Part shown: positions 17,652-25,834 of the stretch, one piece after another | Numbering within the stretch: position 1 is the stretch's first letter | Layout: the number at the start of each line of letters is the position of its first letter | From: Ruminococcus turbiniformis | GTDB taxonomy: Bacteria; Bacillota; Clostridia; Lachnospirales; Lachnospiraceae | NCBI RefSeq assembly: GCF_020687545.1 | Contig: NZ_JAJEQX010000002.1 | Span: 1 to 64,000 of the forward strand | Reading direction: 5' to 3' | DNA length: 64,000 nucleotides | The notes under the pieces: generated by a model | Told to the model about the DNA's origin: nothing | What the model saw: only the letters and a program-made list of their open reading frames with translations | Databases searched by the model: none | Position numbers and translations under genes: made by a program

Positions 17652-19067
17652 ATGGCAGAAATTGGAAAAAAACCAGTTAAAATAACAGAAACAATTCTGC
17701 GTGACGCACATCAGTCCCTGATTGCCACCAGAATGACCACAGAACAGATGCTCCCGATCATTGACAAAATGGACAAGGTCGGATATCACGCGGTAGAGTG
17801 CTGGGGCGGAGCGACATTTGACGCTTCCCTGCGTTTCCTGAAAGAAGATCCGTGGGAAAGACTCCGCAAATTCCGCGACGGATTCAAAAACACAAAACTT
17901 CAGATGCTGTTCCGCGGACAGAATATCCTTGGATACCGTCCGTACGCTGACGATGTTGTAGAGTATTTCGTTCAGAAATCCGTTGCAAACGGAATCGACA
18001 TCATCCGTATCTTCGACTGCCTGAATGATATCAGAAATCTTCAGACAGCCGTAACCGCAGCAAACAAGGAGAAGGCTCACGCACAGGTTGCAATGTCCTA
18101 CACACTGGGGGACGCTTATACTCTTGACTACTGGGTAGACCTGGCAAAGAGAATCGAAGACATGGGAGCCAACTCCATCTGCGTAAAGGATATGGCAGGT
18201 CTTCTCTGCCCGTACCAGGCAACAGAGCTTGTGACCGCACTCAAAGAAGCGGTTGACATCCCGATCGAGATGCACACCCACTACACATCCGGTGTCGCTG
18301 CAATGACATATTTGAAATCTGTTGAGGCAGGAGCTGACATCATTGATACGGCAATTTCTCCGTTCGCGCTCGGAACATCCCAGCCGGCGACAGAGGTTAT
18401 GGTTGAGACATTTAAGGGTACAGAGTACGATACAGGCCTTGATCAGAAACTTCTTGCTGAGATTGCGGATTACTTCCGTCCGATCAGAGATGAGGCGCTT
18501 AAATCAGGACTTCTCAATCCGACGAATCTGGGAGTCAACATCAAGACACTTCTGTATCAGGTTCCCGGAGGAATGCTTTCCAACCTCACATCTCAGCTCA
18601 AAGAGCAGGGTGCGGAGGACAAGTTCTACGATGTGCTTGAGGAAGTACCGCGTGTCCGCAAAGACCTCGGTGAGCCGCCGCTTGTTACACCGTCTTCACA
18701 GATCGTCGGAACACAGGCTGTGTTCAACGTGCTGATGGGAGAGCGCTACAAGATGGCAACAAAGGAGACAAAAGATATTCTTGCAGGAAAGTACGGTGCT
18801 ACTGTAAAACCGGTAAATCCGGAAATTCAGAAGAAGATCCTCGGAGAGGATGCAGAGATCATCACATGCCGTCCGGCCGACCTGATCCCCAACGAGCTCG
18901 ATACACTCCGCAAAGAGTGCGAGCGCTGGATCCAGCAGGATGAGGATGTGCTGACATACGCGCTCTTCCCGCAGGTTGCTGTTGACTTCTTCAAATACAG
19001 AGAAGCACAGCAGACGAAAGTTGACGCTACTGTAGCTGATACGGAGAACGGAGCATATCCGGTCTAA
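17652..19067 (+). CDS. oadA: Oxaloacetate decarboxylase alpha / pyruvate carboxyltransferase (5S-like) subunit
   Basis: A 471-residue TIM-barrel carboxyltransferase related to transcarboxylase 5S. TETILRDAHQSLIATRM carries the metal Asp, VKDMAGLLCPYQATELV the conserved carboxyltransferase segment, and IEMHTHYTSGVAAMTYLK the metal His residues. It transfers the carboxyl of oxaloacetate to biotin (or biotin's carboxyl to pyruvate). The C-terminal biotin domain of full-length OadA (about 590 residues) is missing, matching the separate carrier gene upstream. ATG 17652 is preferred to ATG 17637 because GGAGG lies between them at proper spacing. A terminator follows. Confidence 0.92.
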   Translation: MAEIGKKPVKITETILRDAHQSLIATRMTTEQMLPIIDKMDKVGYHAVECWGGATFDASLRFLKEDPWERLRKFRDGFKNTKLQMLFRGQNILGYRPYADDVVEYFVQKSVANGIDIIRIFDCLNDIRNLQTAVTAANKEKAHAQVAMSYTLGDAYTLDYWVDLAKRIEDMGANSICVKDMAGLLCPYQATELVTALKEAVDIPIEMHTHYTSGVAAMTYLKSVEAGADIIDTAISPFALGTSQPATEVMVETFKGTEYDTGLDQKLLAEIADYFRPIRDEALKSGLLNPTNLGVNIKTLLYQVPGGMLSNLTSQLKEQGAEDKFYDVLEEVPRVRKDLGEPPLVTPSSQIVGTQAVFNVLMGERYKMATKETKDILAGKYGATVKPVNPEIQKKILGEDAEIITCRPADLIPNELDTLRKECERWIQQDEDVLTYALFPQVAVDFFKYREAQQTKVDATVADTENGAYPV

Positions 19068-19084
19068 AGCAAAAAGCTTTTTTC

Positions 19085-19116
19085 AGGGCTGATCATTAGG
19101 TCAGCCCTATTTTTAT
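19085..19116 (+). terminator. Terminator of the decarboxylase operon
   Basis: AGGGCTGA (19085-19092) pairs with TCAGCCCT (19101-19108), an eight-base stem with an eight-base loop, followed by ATTTTTATTT. Confidence 0.85.
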
Positions 19117-19145
19117 TTGTACTCTCGCCGGAATGGTGTTATCAT
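19117..19145 (+). promoter_or_regulatory. Promoter of the aminopeptidase P gene
   Basis: TTGTAC (19117-19122), 17 bases, TATCAT (19140-19145). The -35 directly follows the T-run of the preceding terminator. Confidence 0.55.
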
Positions 19146-19157
19146 ATGTAATGGCCG

Positions 19158-19210
19158 GCGTCAATATACATTGACGCTGATGCGGGATCAGAAAATTCGT
19201 TTCCCGCATC
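19158..19210 (+). other. Two adjacent stem-loops in the aminopeptidase P leader
   Basis: GCGTCAAT (19158-19165) pairs with ATTGACGC (19170-19177); immediately after, GATGCGGGA (19179-19187) pairs with TCCCGCATC (19202-19210). The second is followed by a weak U-rich stretch (TTACTATTTTGTATTTTG). They lie between the promoter and the ribosome site and could be an attenuator or a stabilising leader. Confidence 0.5.
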
Positions 19211-19246
19211 TTACTATTTTGTATTTTGCAGGAGGATCGATAAAAT

Positions 19247-21034
19247 ATGAATATTCCGGAAAGGATCGCCGCACTGCGCGGTGAAATGAAAAAGGAAGGC
19301 ATAGATCTGTATCTGATCCCGTCGACGGATTATCATCAGAGCGAATACGTGGGAGAATACTTCAGGGAACGCCAGTTTATCAGCGGATTTACCGGTTCGG
19401 CAGGAACGGTTGCAGTCACTTCCGCCAGGGCCGGCCTGTGGACGGACGGCCGGTACTTTCTTCAGGCAGAGCAGCAGCTTGAAGGAAGCGGAATCGAACT
19501 TTTCAGAATGGGAGAACCGGGCGTGGATACACTCGAAGCATTTGCGGAGAAAACTCTCCCTGACGGCGGCGTGATCGGATTCGACGGAAGAACCATCGGC
19601 ATTACAGACGGGAGAAACTGGGAGCGTATTGCCGGAAAGAAAAACGGACACGTCAGGTATCAGTGCAGTCTGATTGACAGGATCTGGTCAGACCGTCCCC
19701 GGCTTCCCGATGCGAAAGCGTTTCTACTGGATGAGAAATACAGTGGAGAGAGCACGGCGCAGAAGCTTTCCCGCGTCAGAGAGAAGATGAGAGAGTATCA
19801 TGCCGATATTCACCTCCTTTCCAGCCTGGACGATATCGCCTGGCTGCTCAATATCCGGGGCGGGGATATCGCTTACTGTCCCCTCGTGCTGGCATATCTC
19901 ATACTGAATCAGGACAGCGCAGTACTCTTTACCGACGCAGACAAATTCGGAAGCGAAATCAGAGAACTTTTTGAGAAAAACCGTATTTTCCTCCGCCCAT
20001 ACGGCGAGATCGGGGAGGCGCTCAACGCTCTTTCGGGAGGGCAGCGGATTCTTCTCGATCCCGAGAGAGTCAATTATACGCTGCTGCAGAGCATTCCAGA
20101 GAACGTGGAGATCGTGGAGCGGGAAAATCCGGAAGTTCTTATGAAGAGTACGAAAAACGATGTGGAAGCCGCCAATATCCGGAACGCACATCTCAAAGAC
20201 GCTGCCGCGCATATCCGTTTCATGCGCTGGCTGAAGGAAAATATCGGGAAAACTGAGATCACGGAAATCTCTGCGTCAGACCGCCTCGAGCAGTTCCGCG
20301 CGGAGCAGGAAGGCTATCTCGGACCGAGCTTTGCGCCTATCAGCGCCTATGCTGAACACGGCGCGATTGTCCATTACAGCGCGGACCAGAAGAGCAACGC
20401 AGTACTTCGTCCGGGGAAAATGCTTCTCACAGACACCGGCGGACACTATATGGAAGGCTCCACAGATATTACAAGAACGGTTGCCTTAGGTGAAATCCCG
20501 ATGCGGGAGAAAGAGGACTTTACGCTTGTTCTCCGTGCGATGCTCCGCCTGATGAACACCGTATTTCTGTACGGCTGCACAGGGGCTTCCCTTGACTGTA
20601 TCGCCCGGGAAGTGTTCTGGGAAAAGAGAGTAAACTTTAATCACGGAACCGGCCACGGCGTGGGCTATCTGATGAACATCCATGAGGCGCCCATCAATTT
20701 CCGCTGGAAAGAGGGAAAATTCCCTGCGGCTGTCCTGGAAAAGAACATGGTGATTACGGACGAACCCGGAATCTATATTGCCGGAAGCCACGGCATCCGT
20801 ACAGAAAACGAGCTCCTTGTGTGCGAGGATGAGACGAACGAATACGGCCGTTTTATGCATTTTGAGCCGCTTACTTTCGTGCCGGTTGATCTGGATGCGG
20901 TTCTCCCGGAACAGATGGCAGAAACAGAGCGCGAAATGCTGAACCGCTACCACGCACAGGTATACGAAAAGATCTCACCGCTTCTCACGGAAGAGGAATG
21001 TGCATGGCTGAAAGAGTATACCCGTCCCGTATGA
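19247..21034 (+). CDS. Aminopeptidase P family Xaa-Pro peptidase (M24B)
   Basis: A 595-residue cytosolic metallopeptidase of the three-domain aminopeptidase P group (also found in eukaryotes), longer than the 350-440 residue bacterial PepP/PepQ. Two creatinase-N domains (about 1-130 and 140-300; QFISGFTGSAGTVAVT is typical) precede the pita-bread catalytic domain. Metal ligands sit in DTGGHYMEGSTDITRT (two Asp), GTGHGVGYLMNIHEAP (His), TDEPGIYI (Glu) and RTENELLV (Glu). It removes N-terminal residues before proline. AGGAGG precedes the start. The last 31 bases overlap the following regulator gene. Confidence 0.92.
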   Translation: MNIPERIAALRGEMKKEGIDLYLIPSTDYHQSEYVGEYFRERQFISGFTGSAGTVAVTSARAGLWTDGRYFLQAEQQLEGSGIELFRMGEPGVDTLEAFAEKTLPDGGVIGFDGRTIGITDGRNWERIAGKKNGHVRYQCSLIDRIWSDRPRLPDAKAFLLDEKYSGESTAQKLSRVREKMREYHADIHLLSSLDDIAWLLNIRGGDIAYCPLVLAYLILNQDSAVLFTDADKFGSEIRELFEKNRIFLRPYGEIGEALNALSGGQRILLDPERVNYTLLQSIPENVEIVERENPEVLMKSTKNDVEAANIRNAHLKDAAAHIRFMRWLKENIGKTEITEISASDRLEQFRAEQEGYLGPSFAPISAYAEHGAIVHYSADQKSNAVLRPGKMLLTDTGGHYMEGSTDITRTVALGEIPMREKEDFTLVLRAMLRLMNTVFLYGCTGASLDCIAREVFWEKRVNFNHGTGHGVGYLMNIHEAPINFRWKEGKFPAAVLEKNMVITDEPGIYIAGSHGIRTENELLVCEDETNEYGRFMHFEPLTFVPVDLDAVLPEQMAETEREMLNRYHAQVYEKISPLLTEEECAWLKEYTRPV

Positions 21035-22038
21035 AAGAAGAACGGGGCGGCAAAAGAAAAAGTAAGGATGAAAAATCGTCAATTATGGAAACATCTGAAA
21101 CAACAACAAATGATCTGATTCTGAGGATCGAAGAAAAATATAAGAAAATGAGCAAGGGACAGCGGCGCCTTGCGGACTATGTCCGGAGCAACTATGACAA
21201 AGCTGTCTTTCTTACAGCGGCAAAACTCGGCGAGACCGTAGGCGTCAGCGAATCTACGGTCGTGCGTTTTGCTATCCAGCTCGGCTATAAGGGCTATCCC
21301 GGCTTTCAGAAAGCGCTGGAAGAACTGGTGCGGAACAGACTGAATTCGATTCAGCGTATGGAAGTCACATACGGCAGAATCAGCCAGAGTGAAATACTGG
21401 ATAATGTTCTCCACTCCGATATCGAAAAGATCAAAGAGACCGTGGCCGTGATTGATCACAGGGCGTTTGATCTCGCCATTGACACGATCATGAACGCCCG
21501 CAAAATTTATGTAATCGGCATACGCAGCTGCGCACCGCTGGCTTCTTTCCTGACCTTTTATCTGAATCTGGTATGTGATAATGTCAATTCCGTGATCACA
21601 AACAGTTCCAGTGAGGTGTTTGAGCAGCTGATGCGGATCGGCGAGGACGACGTCATCATAGGGATCAGCTTTCCACGCTATTCCATGCGGACTTTAAAGG
21701 CACTGGAATTTGCCAGCAGCCGGAAGGCAAAGGTAATTACACTGACCGACAGCGTCCACTCGCCAATGAACCTTTATTCTTCCTGCAATCTGATTGCGCG
21801 CAGCGACATTGCTTCCATCGTGGATTCTCTTGTGGCGCCATTGAGCGTAATCAATGCGCTGATTGTCGCCCTCTGCATGAAAAAGCAGAAGGAGGTCGTA
21901 TCCACCCTGGAGACACTGGAAAAGATATGGGGGGAATATCAGGTGTACAGCAGCGACGAACTCAATCCAGTCGCTACCTCTTTTTCCCGCGGGCTCGATT
22001 CAAACTCCCAGAGAAAGGATGATTTGGAAAATGGCTGA
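21004..22038 (+). CDS. MurR/RpiR family transcriptional regulator
   Basis: A 344-residue regulator. The N-terminal RpiR helix-turn-helix is evident in KKMSKGQRRLADYVRSNYDK and LGETVGVSESTVVRFAIQLG; the C-terminal half is a SIS sugar-phosphate sensing domain (ARKIYVIGIRSCAPLASFL, then DVIIGISFPRYSMRTLKALE). The start is uncertain: ATG 21004 has AGAGGA six bases upstream and gives a basic 25-residue N-terminal extension; 21031 (ATGA overlap with the peptidase stop) and 21085 are alternatives. No sugar genes are next to it, so the effector is unknown. It overlaps the next gene by 8 bases. Confidence 0.85.
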   Translation: MAERVYPSRMKEERGGKRKSKDEKSSIMETSETTTNDLILRIEEKYKKMSKGQRRLADYVRSNYDKAVFLTAAKLGETVGVSESTVVRFAIQLGYKGYPGFQKALEELVRNRLNSIQRMEVTYGRISQSEILDNVLHSDIEKIKETVAVIDHRAFDLAIDTIMNARKIYVIGIRSCAPLASFLTFYLNLVCDNVNSVITNSSSEVFEQLMRIGEDDVIIGISFPRYSMRTLKALEFASSRKAKVITLTDSVHSPMNLYSSCNLIARSDIASIVDSLVAPLSVINALIVALCMKKQKEVVSTLETLEKIWGEYQVYSSDELNPVATSFSRGLDSNSQRKDDLENG

Positions 22039-23272
22039 AATACTGATTGTCGGCGGCGGAGCTTCCGGAATGATGGCGGCCGTGGCGGCAGCGCAGTGCG
22101 GAAACCGCGTCACTCTTTTTGAGAAAAATGAAAAACTCGGAAAGAAGCTTTTTATCACAGGAAAAGGGCGATGCAATATTACTAACAATGCGGAAGTGGA
22201 AGACCTTTTCCCTGCAGTGATCTCCAACCCCAAGTTTCTCTACAGTGCGTTTTACAGTTTTACAAACGAACAGACGGTAGAGTTCTTTGAGGATCTCGGA
22301 GTAAAAACGAAAGTAGAGCGGGGCGGGAGAGTCTTTCCTCTCTCCGATCATTCATCCGATGTCATCCGCGCTCTGGAGCGGGAGATGAAGCGGCTGAATG
22401 TGCGTGTCTTCCTGAACAGTGAAGTGTGCGGACTTTCCGTACGGGACGATGAGGTGAAAGGGATTGTGGTCTCGGGAGGCCGGAAGATCCGCGGTGATGC
22501 GGTTATCGTCGCTACCGGCGGGATCTCTTATCCGTCCACCGGCTCAACCGGGGACGGGTACCGTTTTGCAAAGGAATGCGGGCATCATATCTCGGATCTT
22601 TCCCCTGCCCTTGTGCCGATGGAAGTAAAAGAGGACTATACGGGAGAGCTGATGGGCCTTTCCCTTCGTAATGTGGAAATCTGCATCACAGATGGGAAGA
22701 AAAAACTGTACGAAGATTTCGGAGAAATGCTTTTCACACATTACGGCGTAACCGGACCTGTAATTTTAAGCGCCAGCAGTGTGGTCGGGAAAAAACTGAA
22801 AGAGCGTGAGCTGACGCTCCATATTAACTTAAAGCCTGCGCTCACAGAAGAACAGCTTGACAGGAGAGTGCTCCGGGAATTTGAGGAAAATCAGAACCGG
22901 CAGTTTAAAAACTCTGTGGACAGTCTCTTCCCTGCAAAGCTCCGCCCGGTGATTGTTGCGCTCTCAGAGATCCCCCCTGAGAAAAAGGTAAATGAGATCA
23001 CCAGGGAAGAACGTCACCGGTTTATTCGTCTGATCCGGGATTTCCCGATGACGCTGACCGGTCTGAGAGGGTACAGTGAGGCAATCATTACGAGAGGCGG
23101 GGTGTCCGTCCGGGAGATCGATCCCGGAACGATGGAGTCCAGACTGGTGAAAGGACTGTTCTTTGCAGGAGAAGTTCTGGATCTGGACGCGGTCACCGGT
23201 GGATACAATCTCCAGATTGCCTGGTCAACAGGTCATCTTGCGGGAATGAACGCCGGAGCCTTAAGTCTGTAA
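22031..23272 (+). CDS. NAD(P)/FAD-dependent oxidoreductase, HI0933/BaiN family
   Basis: A 413-residue flavoprotein. The N-terminal dinucleotide fold AEILIVGGGASGMMAAVAA binds FAD, and GKKLFITGKGRCNITN is the signature of the HI0933 family. A second nucleotide motif, ATGGISYPSTGSTGDGY, and the C-terminal GEVLDLDAVTGGYNLQIAW loop are conserved. Members include BaiN, linked to bile-acid dehydroxylation in some gut clostridia, but most members have unknown substrates and no bai genes are near. ATG 22031 overlaps the stop of the regulator gene (ATGGCTGA), so the two are coupled. Confidence 0.85.
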   Translation: MAEILIVGGGASGMMAAVAAAQCGNRVTLFEKNEKLGKKLFITGKGRCNITNNAEVEDLFPAVISNPKFLYSAFYSFTNEQTVEFFEDLGVKTKVERGGRVFPLSDHSSDVIRALEREMKRLNVRVFLNSEVCGLSVRDDEVKGIVVSGGRKIRGDAVIVATGGISYPSTGSTGDGYRFAKECGHHISDLSPALVPMEVKEDYTGELMGLSLRNVEICITDGKKKLYEDFGEMLFTHYGVTGPVILSASSVVGKKLKERELTLHINLKPALTEEQLDRRVLREFEENQNRQFKNSVDSLFPAKLRPVIVALSEIPPEKKVNEITREERHRFIRLIRDFPMTLTGLRGYSEAIITRGGVSVREIDPGTMESRLVKGLFFAGEVLDLDAVTGGYNLQIAWSTGHLAGMNAGALSL

Positions 23273-23283
23273 GTCTGATACAG

Positions 23284-23352
23284 GCTGCCCGCCAAAACTC
23301 CGGGGCTTATAAAGCCGTCCTGCTATGCTCTGCTGAGGGCTTTGGCGGCGGC
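23284..23352 (+). other. Long imperfect stem-loop between the flavoprotein and the XRE gene
   Basis: CCGCCAAA (23289-23296) pairs exactly with TTTGGCGG (23341-23348), and the stem extends outward (GCTGC with GCGGC, one bulge). The enclosed 44 bases include a small GGCTT-TAT-AAGCC hairpin (near 23303). No U-run follows, so it is not a standard terminator. Its role is unknown. Confidence 0.5.
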
Positions 23353-23443
23353 TCTACTGACAGGAGATTGAAAGGATACTGCGAAGGCTGTAAAATATCG
23401 GCAGACTGGCTGCAGTCATAATATACTCAGGAGGAATTACAAT

Positions 23444-24187
23444 ATGGAACAGATCAACAACGAAAAATTCGGCAGGTTTCTCTTGGAACTCCGCAGCGAA
23501 AAAGGAATGACCCAGAGAGAACTCGGCAAAAAGCTTTATGTCTCGGATAAGACTGTAAGCAAATGGGAGCGAGGGGCAAGCCTGCCCCAGACCGCGCTTA
23601 TCATTCCCCTTGCAGAGACACTCGGTGTAACGGCACAGGAACTGCTTACGGGGGAGAAAATCACCGGCAGCAATCAGACCGGACCGGACAGCGAGACAGG
23701 CAATAACGTCATTCATGAGGAGCTTCGAGCGGCAAAGAAAAAACGGATCCTGTTTTTCGCAGCGGCACTTCTGATCACGCTCGCAGAGATCGGGATTCTG
23801 TACGGGATGGGAATTTCCATAGAAGACATGCGGCAGAATGTGATTCTGTTTTCGCTTCTGTTCCTTCTTTTCAGCGGCTGGTTCTGCATCGGCGCGAAAG
23901 AACTTCTTCCCGCTTTTTATGATCAGGAGAAGATCTCCTTTGTCCAGCAGGGACCGGTGCGCATCAATCTGGCAGGAATCGGGTTCAACAACAATAACTG
24001 GCCGCGGCTGTGCCGCTTTTTCCGGATCTGGTGTGCGGCCGCAGCCGTGTTTTATCCGCTTGTATGCATCTTCACTGTACTGACAGCCGGCTTTTCCGCG
24101 TGGGAGACTTTCATGAATTCTCTGGCTCTCATTCTTGCGCTGATTCTCCTCGCCGGCGTTCTCGTGGTCGCGAAAAAGAATGAATAG
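23444..24187 (+). CDS. Membrane-anchored XRE-type HTH protein
   Basis: A 247-residue protein. Residues about 8-65 are a Cro/cI-type HTH (LRSEKGMTQRELGKKLYVSD, KTVSKWERGASLPQTALIIP). After a polar linker there are four predicted membrane helices (about 102-122, 130-150, 190-212 and 220-242). HTH proteins with this sort of tail are frequent in Lachnospiraceae and may sense envelope or membrane signals, but no function is known for this one. The start has AGGAGG upstream. Confidence 0.75.
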   Translation: MEQINNEKFGRFLLELRSEKGMTQRELGKKLYVSDKTVSKWERGASLPQTALIIPLAETLGVTAQELLTGEKITGSNQTGPDSETGNNVIHEELRAAKKKRILFFAAALLITLAEIGILYGMGISIEDMRQNVILFSLLFLLFSGWFCIGAKELLPAFYDQEKISFVQQGPVRINLAGIGFNNNNWPRLCRFFRIWCAAAAVFYPLVCIFTVLTAGFSAWETFMNSLALILALILLAGVLVVAKKNE

Positions 24188-24213
24188 TCAAACAGAACGG
24201 AACAGGGTATAAT
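24185..24213 (+). promoter_or_regulatory. Candidate promoter of cmk-ispH-S1 gene
   Basis: A perfect TATAAT (24208-24213) lies 17 bases after TAGTCA (24185-24190), which matches the -35 consensus at four positions and overlaps the preceding stop codon. Confidence 0.5.
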
Positions 24214-24276
24214 GATCTGGTCGGATAAAATATCACTTTACAATACTATTCAAACACATCAGGGAGGAATCAGACA

Positions 24277-24933
24277 ATGGGATATAACGTCGCAATCGAC
24301 GGGCCGGCAGGAGCCGGAAAGAGCACCATCGCGAAACTTGTGGCTAAGGAGAAAGGCTATATCTATGTGGATACCGGGGCAATGTACAGAGGACTGGCCG
24401 TGCATTTCCTGAGAAAAGGGATCAATGCGGACGACCGCAGTGCGGTTGCGGACGCCTGCGCCGATGCGGAAGTGACGATCGGCTATGAAAACGGTGCGCA
24501 GCAGGTTTATTTAAACGGCGGCAATATCACAGATTTAATCCGCGGCGAAGAAGTCGGAAATATGGCCTCCAGGACATCCGCGATCCCAGAAGTCCGTGAG
24601 AAACTTCTGGAACTTCAGCGTTCCCTTGCACGCAGCCACGATGTGGTGATGGACGGAAGAGACATCGGCACCAATATTCTTCCGGACGCAGATGTGAAAG
24701 TATACCTTACCGCCAGCGTGCAGACGCGCGCAAAGAGAAGGTTTGATGAGCTTCAGGAAAAAGGGGTGGCCTGTGATTTAAAGGAGATCGAACGGGATAT
24801 CAGGGAGAGAGATGAGCGCGATATGAACCGCGACATCGCCCCGCTTAAGCAGGCGGAGGATGCTGTCCTGATCGACAGTTCCGACATGACCATTCCGGAA
24901 GTTACGGCAGAAATCTGCAGACTGTGCAGATAA
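24277..24933 (+). CDS. cmk: Cytidylate kinase
   Basis: A 218-residue enzyme that phosphorylates CMP and dCMP using ATP. The P-loop AIDGPAGAGKSTIAK is at the N-terminus, followed by YVDTGAMYRGLA, and the CMP-binding SRTSAIPEVRE-type and DGRDIGTNILPDADVKVYL motifs are all in place. Length is normal. It starts the cmk-ispH-S1 cluster that is typical of Clostridia. Confidence 0.97.
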   Translation: MGYNVAIDGPAGAGKSTIAKLVAKEKGYIYVDTGAMYRGLAVHFLRKGINADDRSAVADACADAEVTIGYENGAQQVYLNGGNITDLIRGEEVGNMASRTSAIPEVREKLLELQRSLARSHDVVMDGRDIGTNILPDADVKVYLTASVQTRAKRRFDELQEKGVACDLKEIERDIRERDERDMNRDIAPLKQAEDAVLIDSSDMTIPEVTAEICRLCR

Positions 24934-24982
24934 CCGTCCGGTTCGCCGCCTGCGGAAATACGGAAAATAAAGGGAGAAAACA

Positions 24983-25834
24983 ATGGAAATAATAAGAGCG
25001 GAAACGGCCGGATTCTGTTTCGGGGTAAAACGAGCCGTTGACACAGTATACGAACAGGTTGAAAACTGCGGCGGTCCGATTTACACACTTGGACCGATCA
25101 TACACAATGAGGAAGTTGTCCGGGATATGGAGAGCAGAGGCGTGGCAGTGCTTCGCTCAGAGGATGAACTCGACCGTCTTGATAAAGGCACGGTCATCAT
25201 CCGTTCCCACGGCATTGCAAAAAGAGTATATGACAAACTGGAGGAAAAAGGACTCCGGATCGTGGATGCCACCTGTCCGTTTGTAAAAAAGATTCACAAT
25301 ATCGTAGAGAAGGAAAGCGCGTCGGGAAATTTTATCGTGATTATCGGCAATCCTGACCATCCGGAAGTGCAGGGGATTCGCGGATGGGCCGGAAAAGATG
25401 CCGCTGTCATTCAGAATACGGAAGACGCCGAAAAATTTATTCCGGAGAAAAACAGAAAGATATGTATCGTATCCCAGACGACATTTAATTACAATAAATT
25501 TAAAGATTTAGTTGAAATTATCAAGAAAAAGAGTTATGATGTAAGTGTTTTAAATACAATCTGCAATGCGACCAGAGAGCGTCAGACAGAGGCTCAGCGT
25601 ATTGCGGGATTGGTGGATGCTATGATAGTGATTGGTGACAAACATAGTTCCAATACCCAGAAGTTATTTGAAATCTGCCGGATGGCATGTAACAATACGT
25701 ACTATATTCAGACACTTGACGATTTGGATTTGAATCAATTAGGGTCAGTGGAAACAGTAGGTATTACAGCAGGGGCATCCACGCCCAACAATATAATTGA
25801 GGAGGTTCAAAATAATGTCAGAATTATCTTTTGA
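24983..25834 (+). CDS. ispH: 4-hydroxy-3-methylbut-2-enyl diphosphate reductase
   Basis: A 283-residue iron-sulfur enzyme that makes IPP and DMAPP, the last step of the MEP isoprenoid pathway. Three Cys ligands are in AGFCFGVKRA, DATCPFVKK and LNTICNATRERQ; the active-site His residues are in LGPIIHNEEV, RSHGIAK and NPDHPEVQG, with Glu/Asn/Ser motifs (SSNTQKL, TAGASTPNNIIEE) toward the end. In many Clostridia IspH is fused to the S1 protein; here the reading frames are separate but overlap by 20 bases. The 3' third is strikingly A+T-rich compared with its surroundings. Confidence 0.96.
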   Translation: MEIIRAETAGFCFGVKRAVDTVYEQVENCGGPIYTLGPIIHNEEVVRDMESRGVAVLRSEDELDRLDKGTVIIRSHGIAKRVYDKLEEKGLRIVDATCPFVKKIHNIVEKESASGNFIVIIGNPDHPEVQGIRGWAGKDAAVIQNTEDAEKFIPEKNRKICIVSQTTFNYNKFKDLVEIIKKKSYDVSVLNTICNATRERQTEAQRIAGLVDAMIVIGDKHSSNTQKLFEICRMACNNTYYIQTLDDLDLNQLGSVETVGITAGASTPNNIIEEVQNNVRIIF

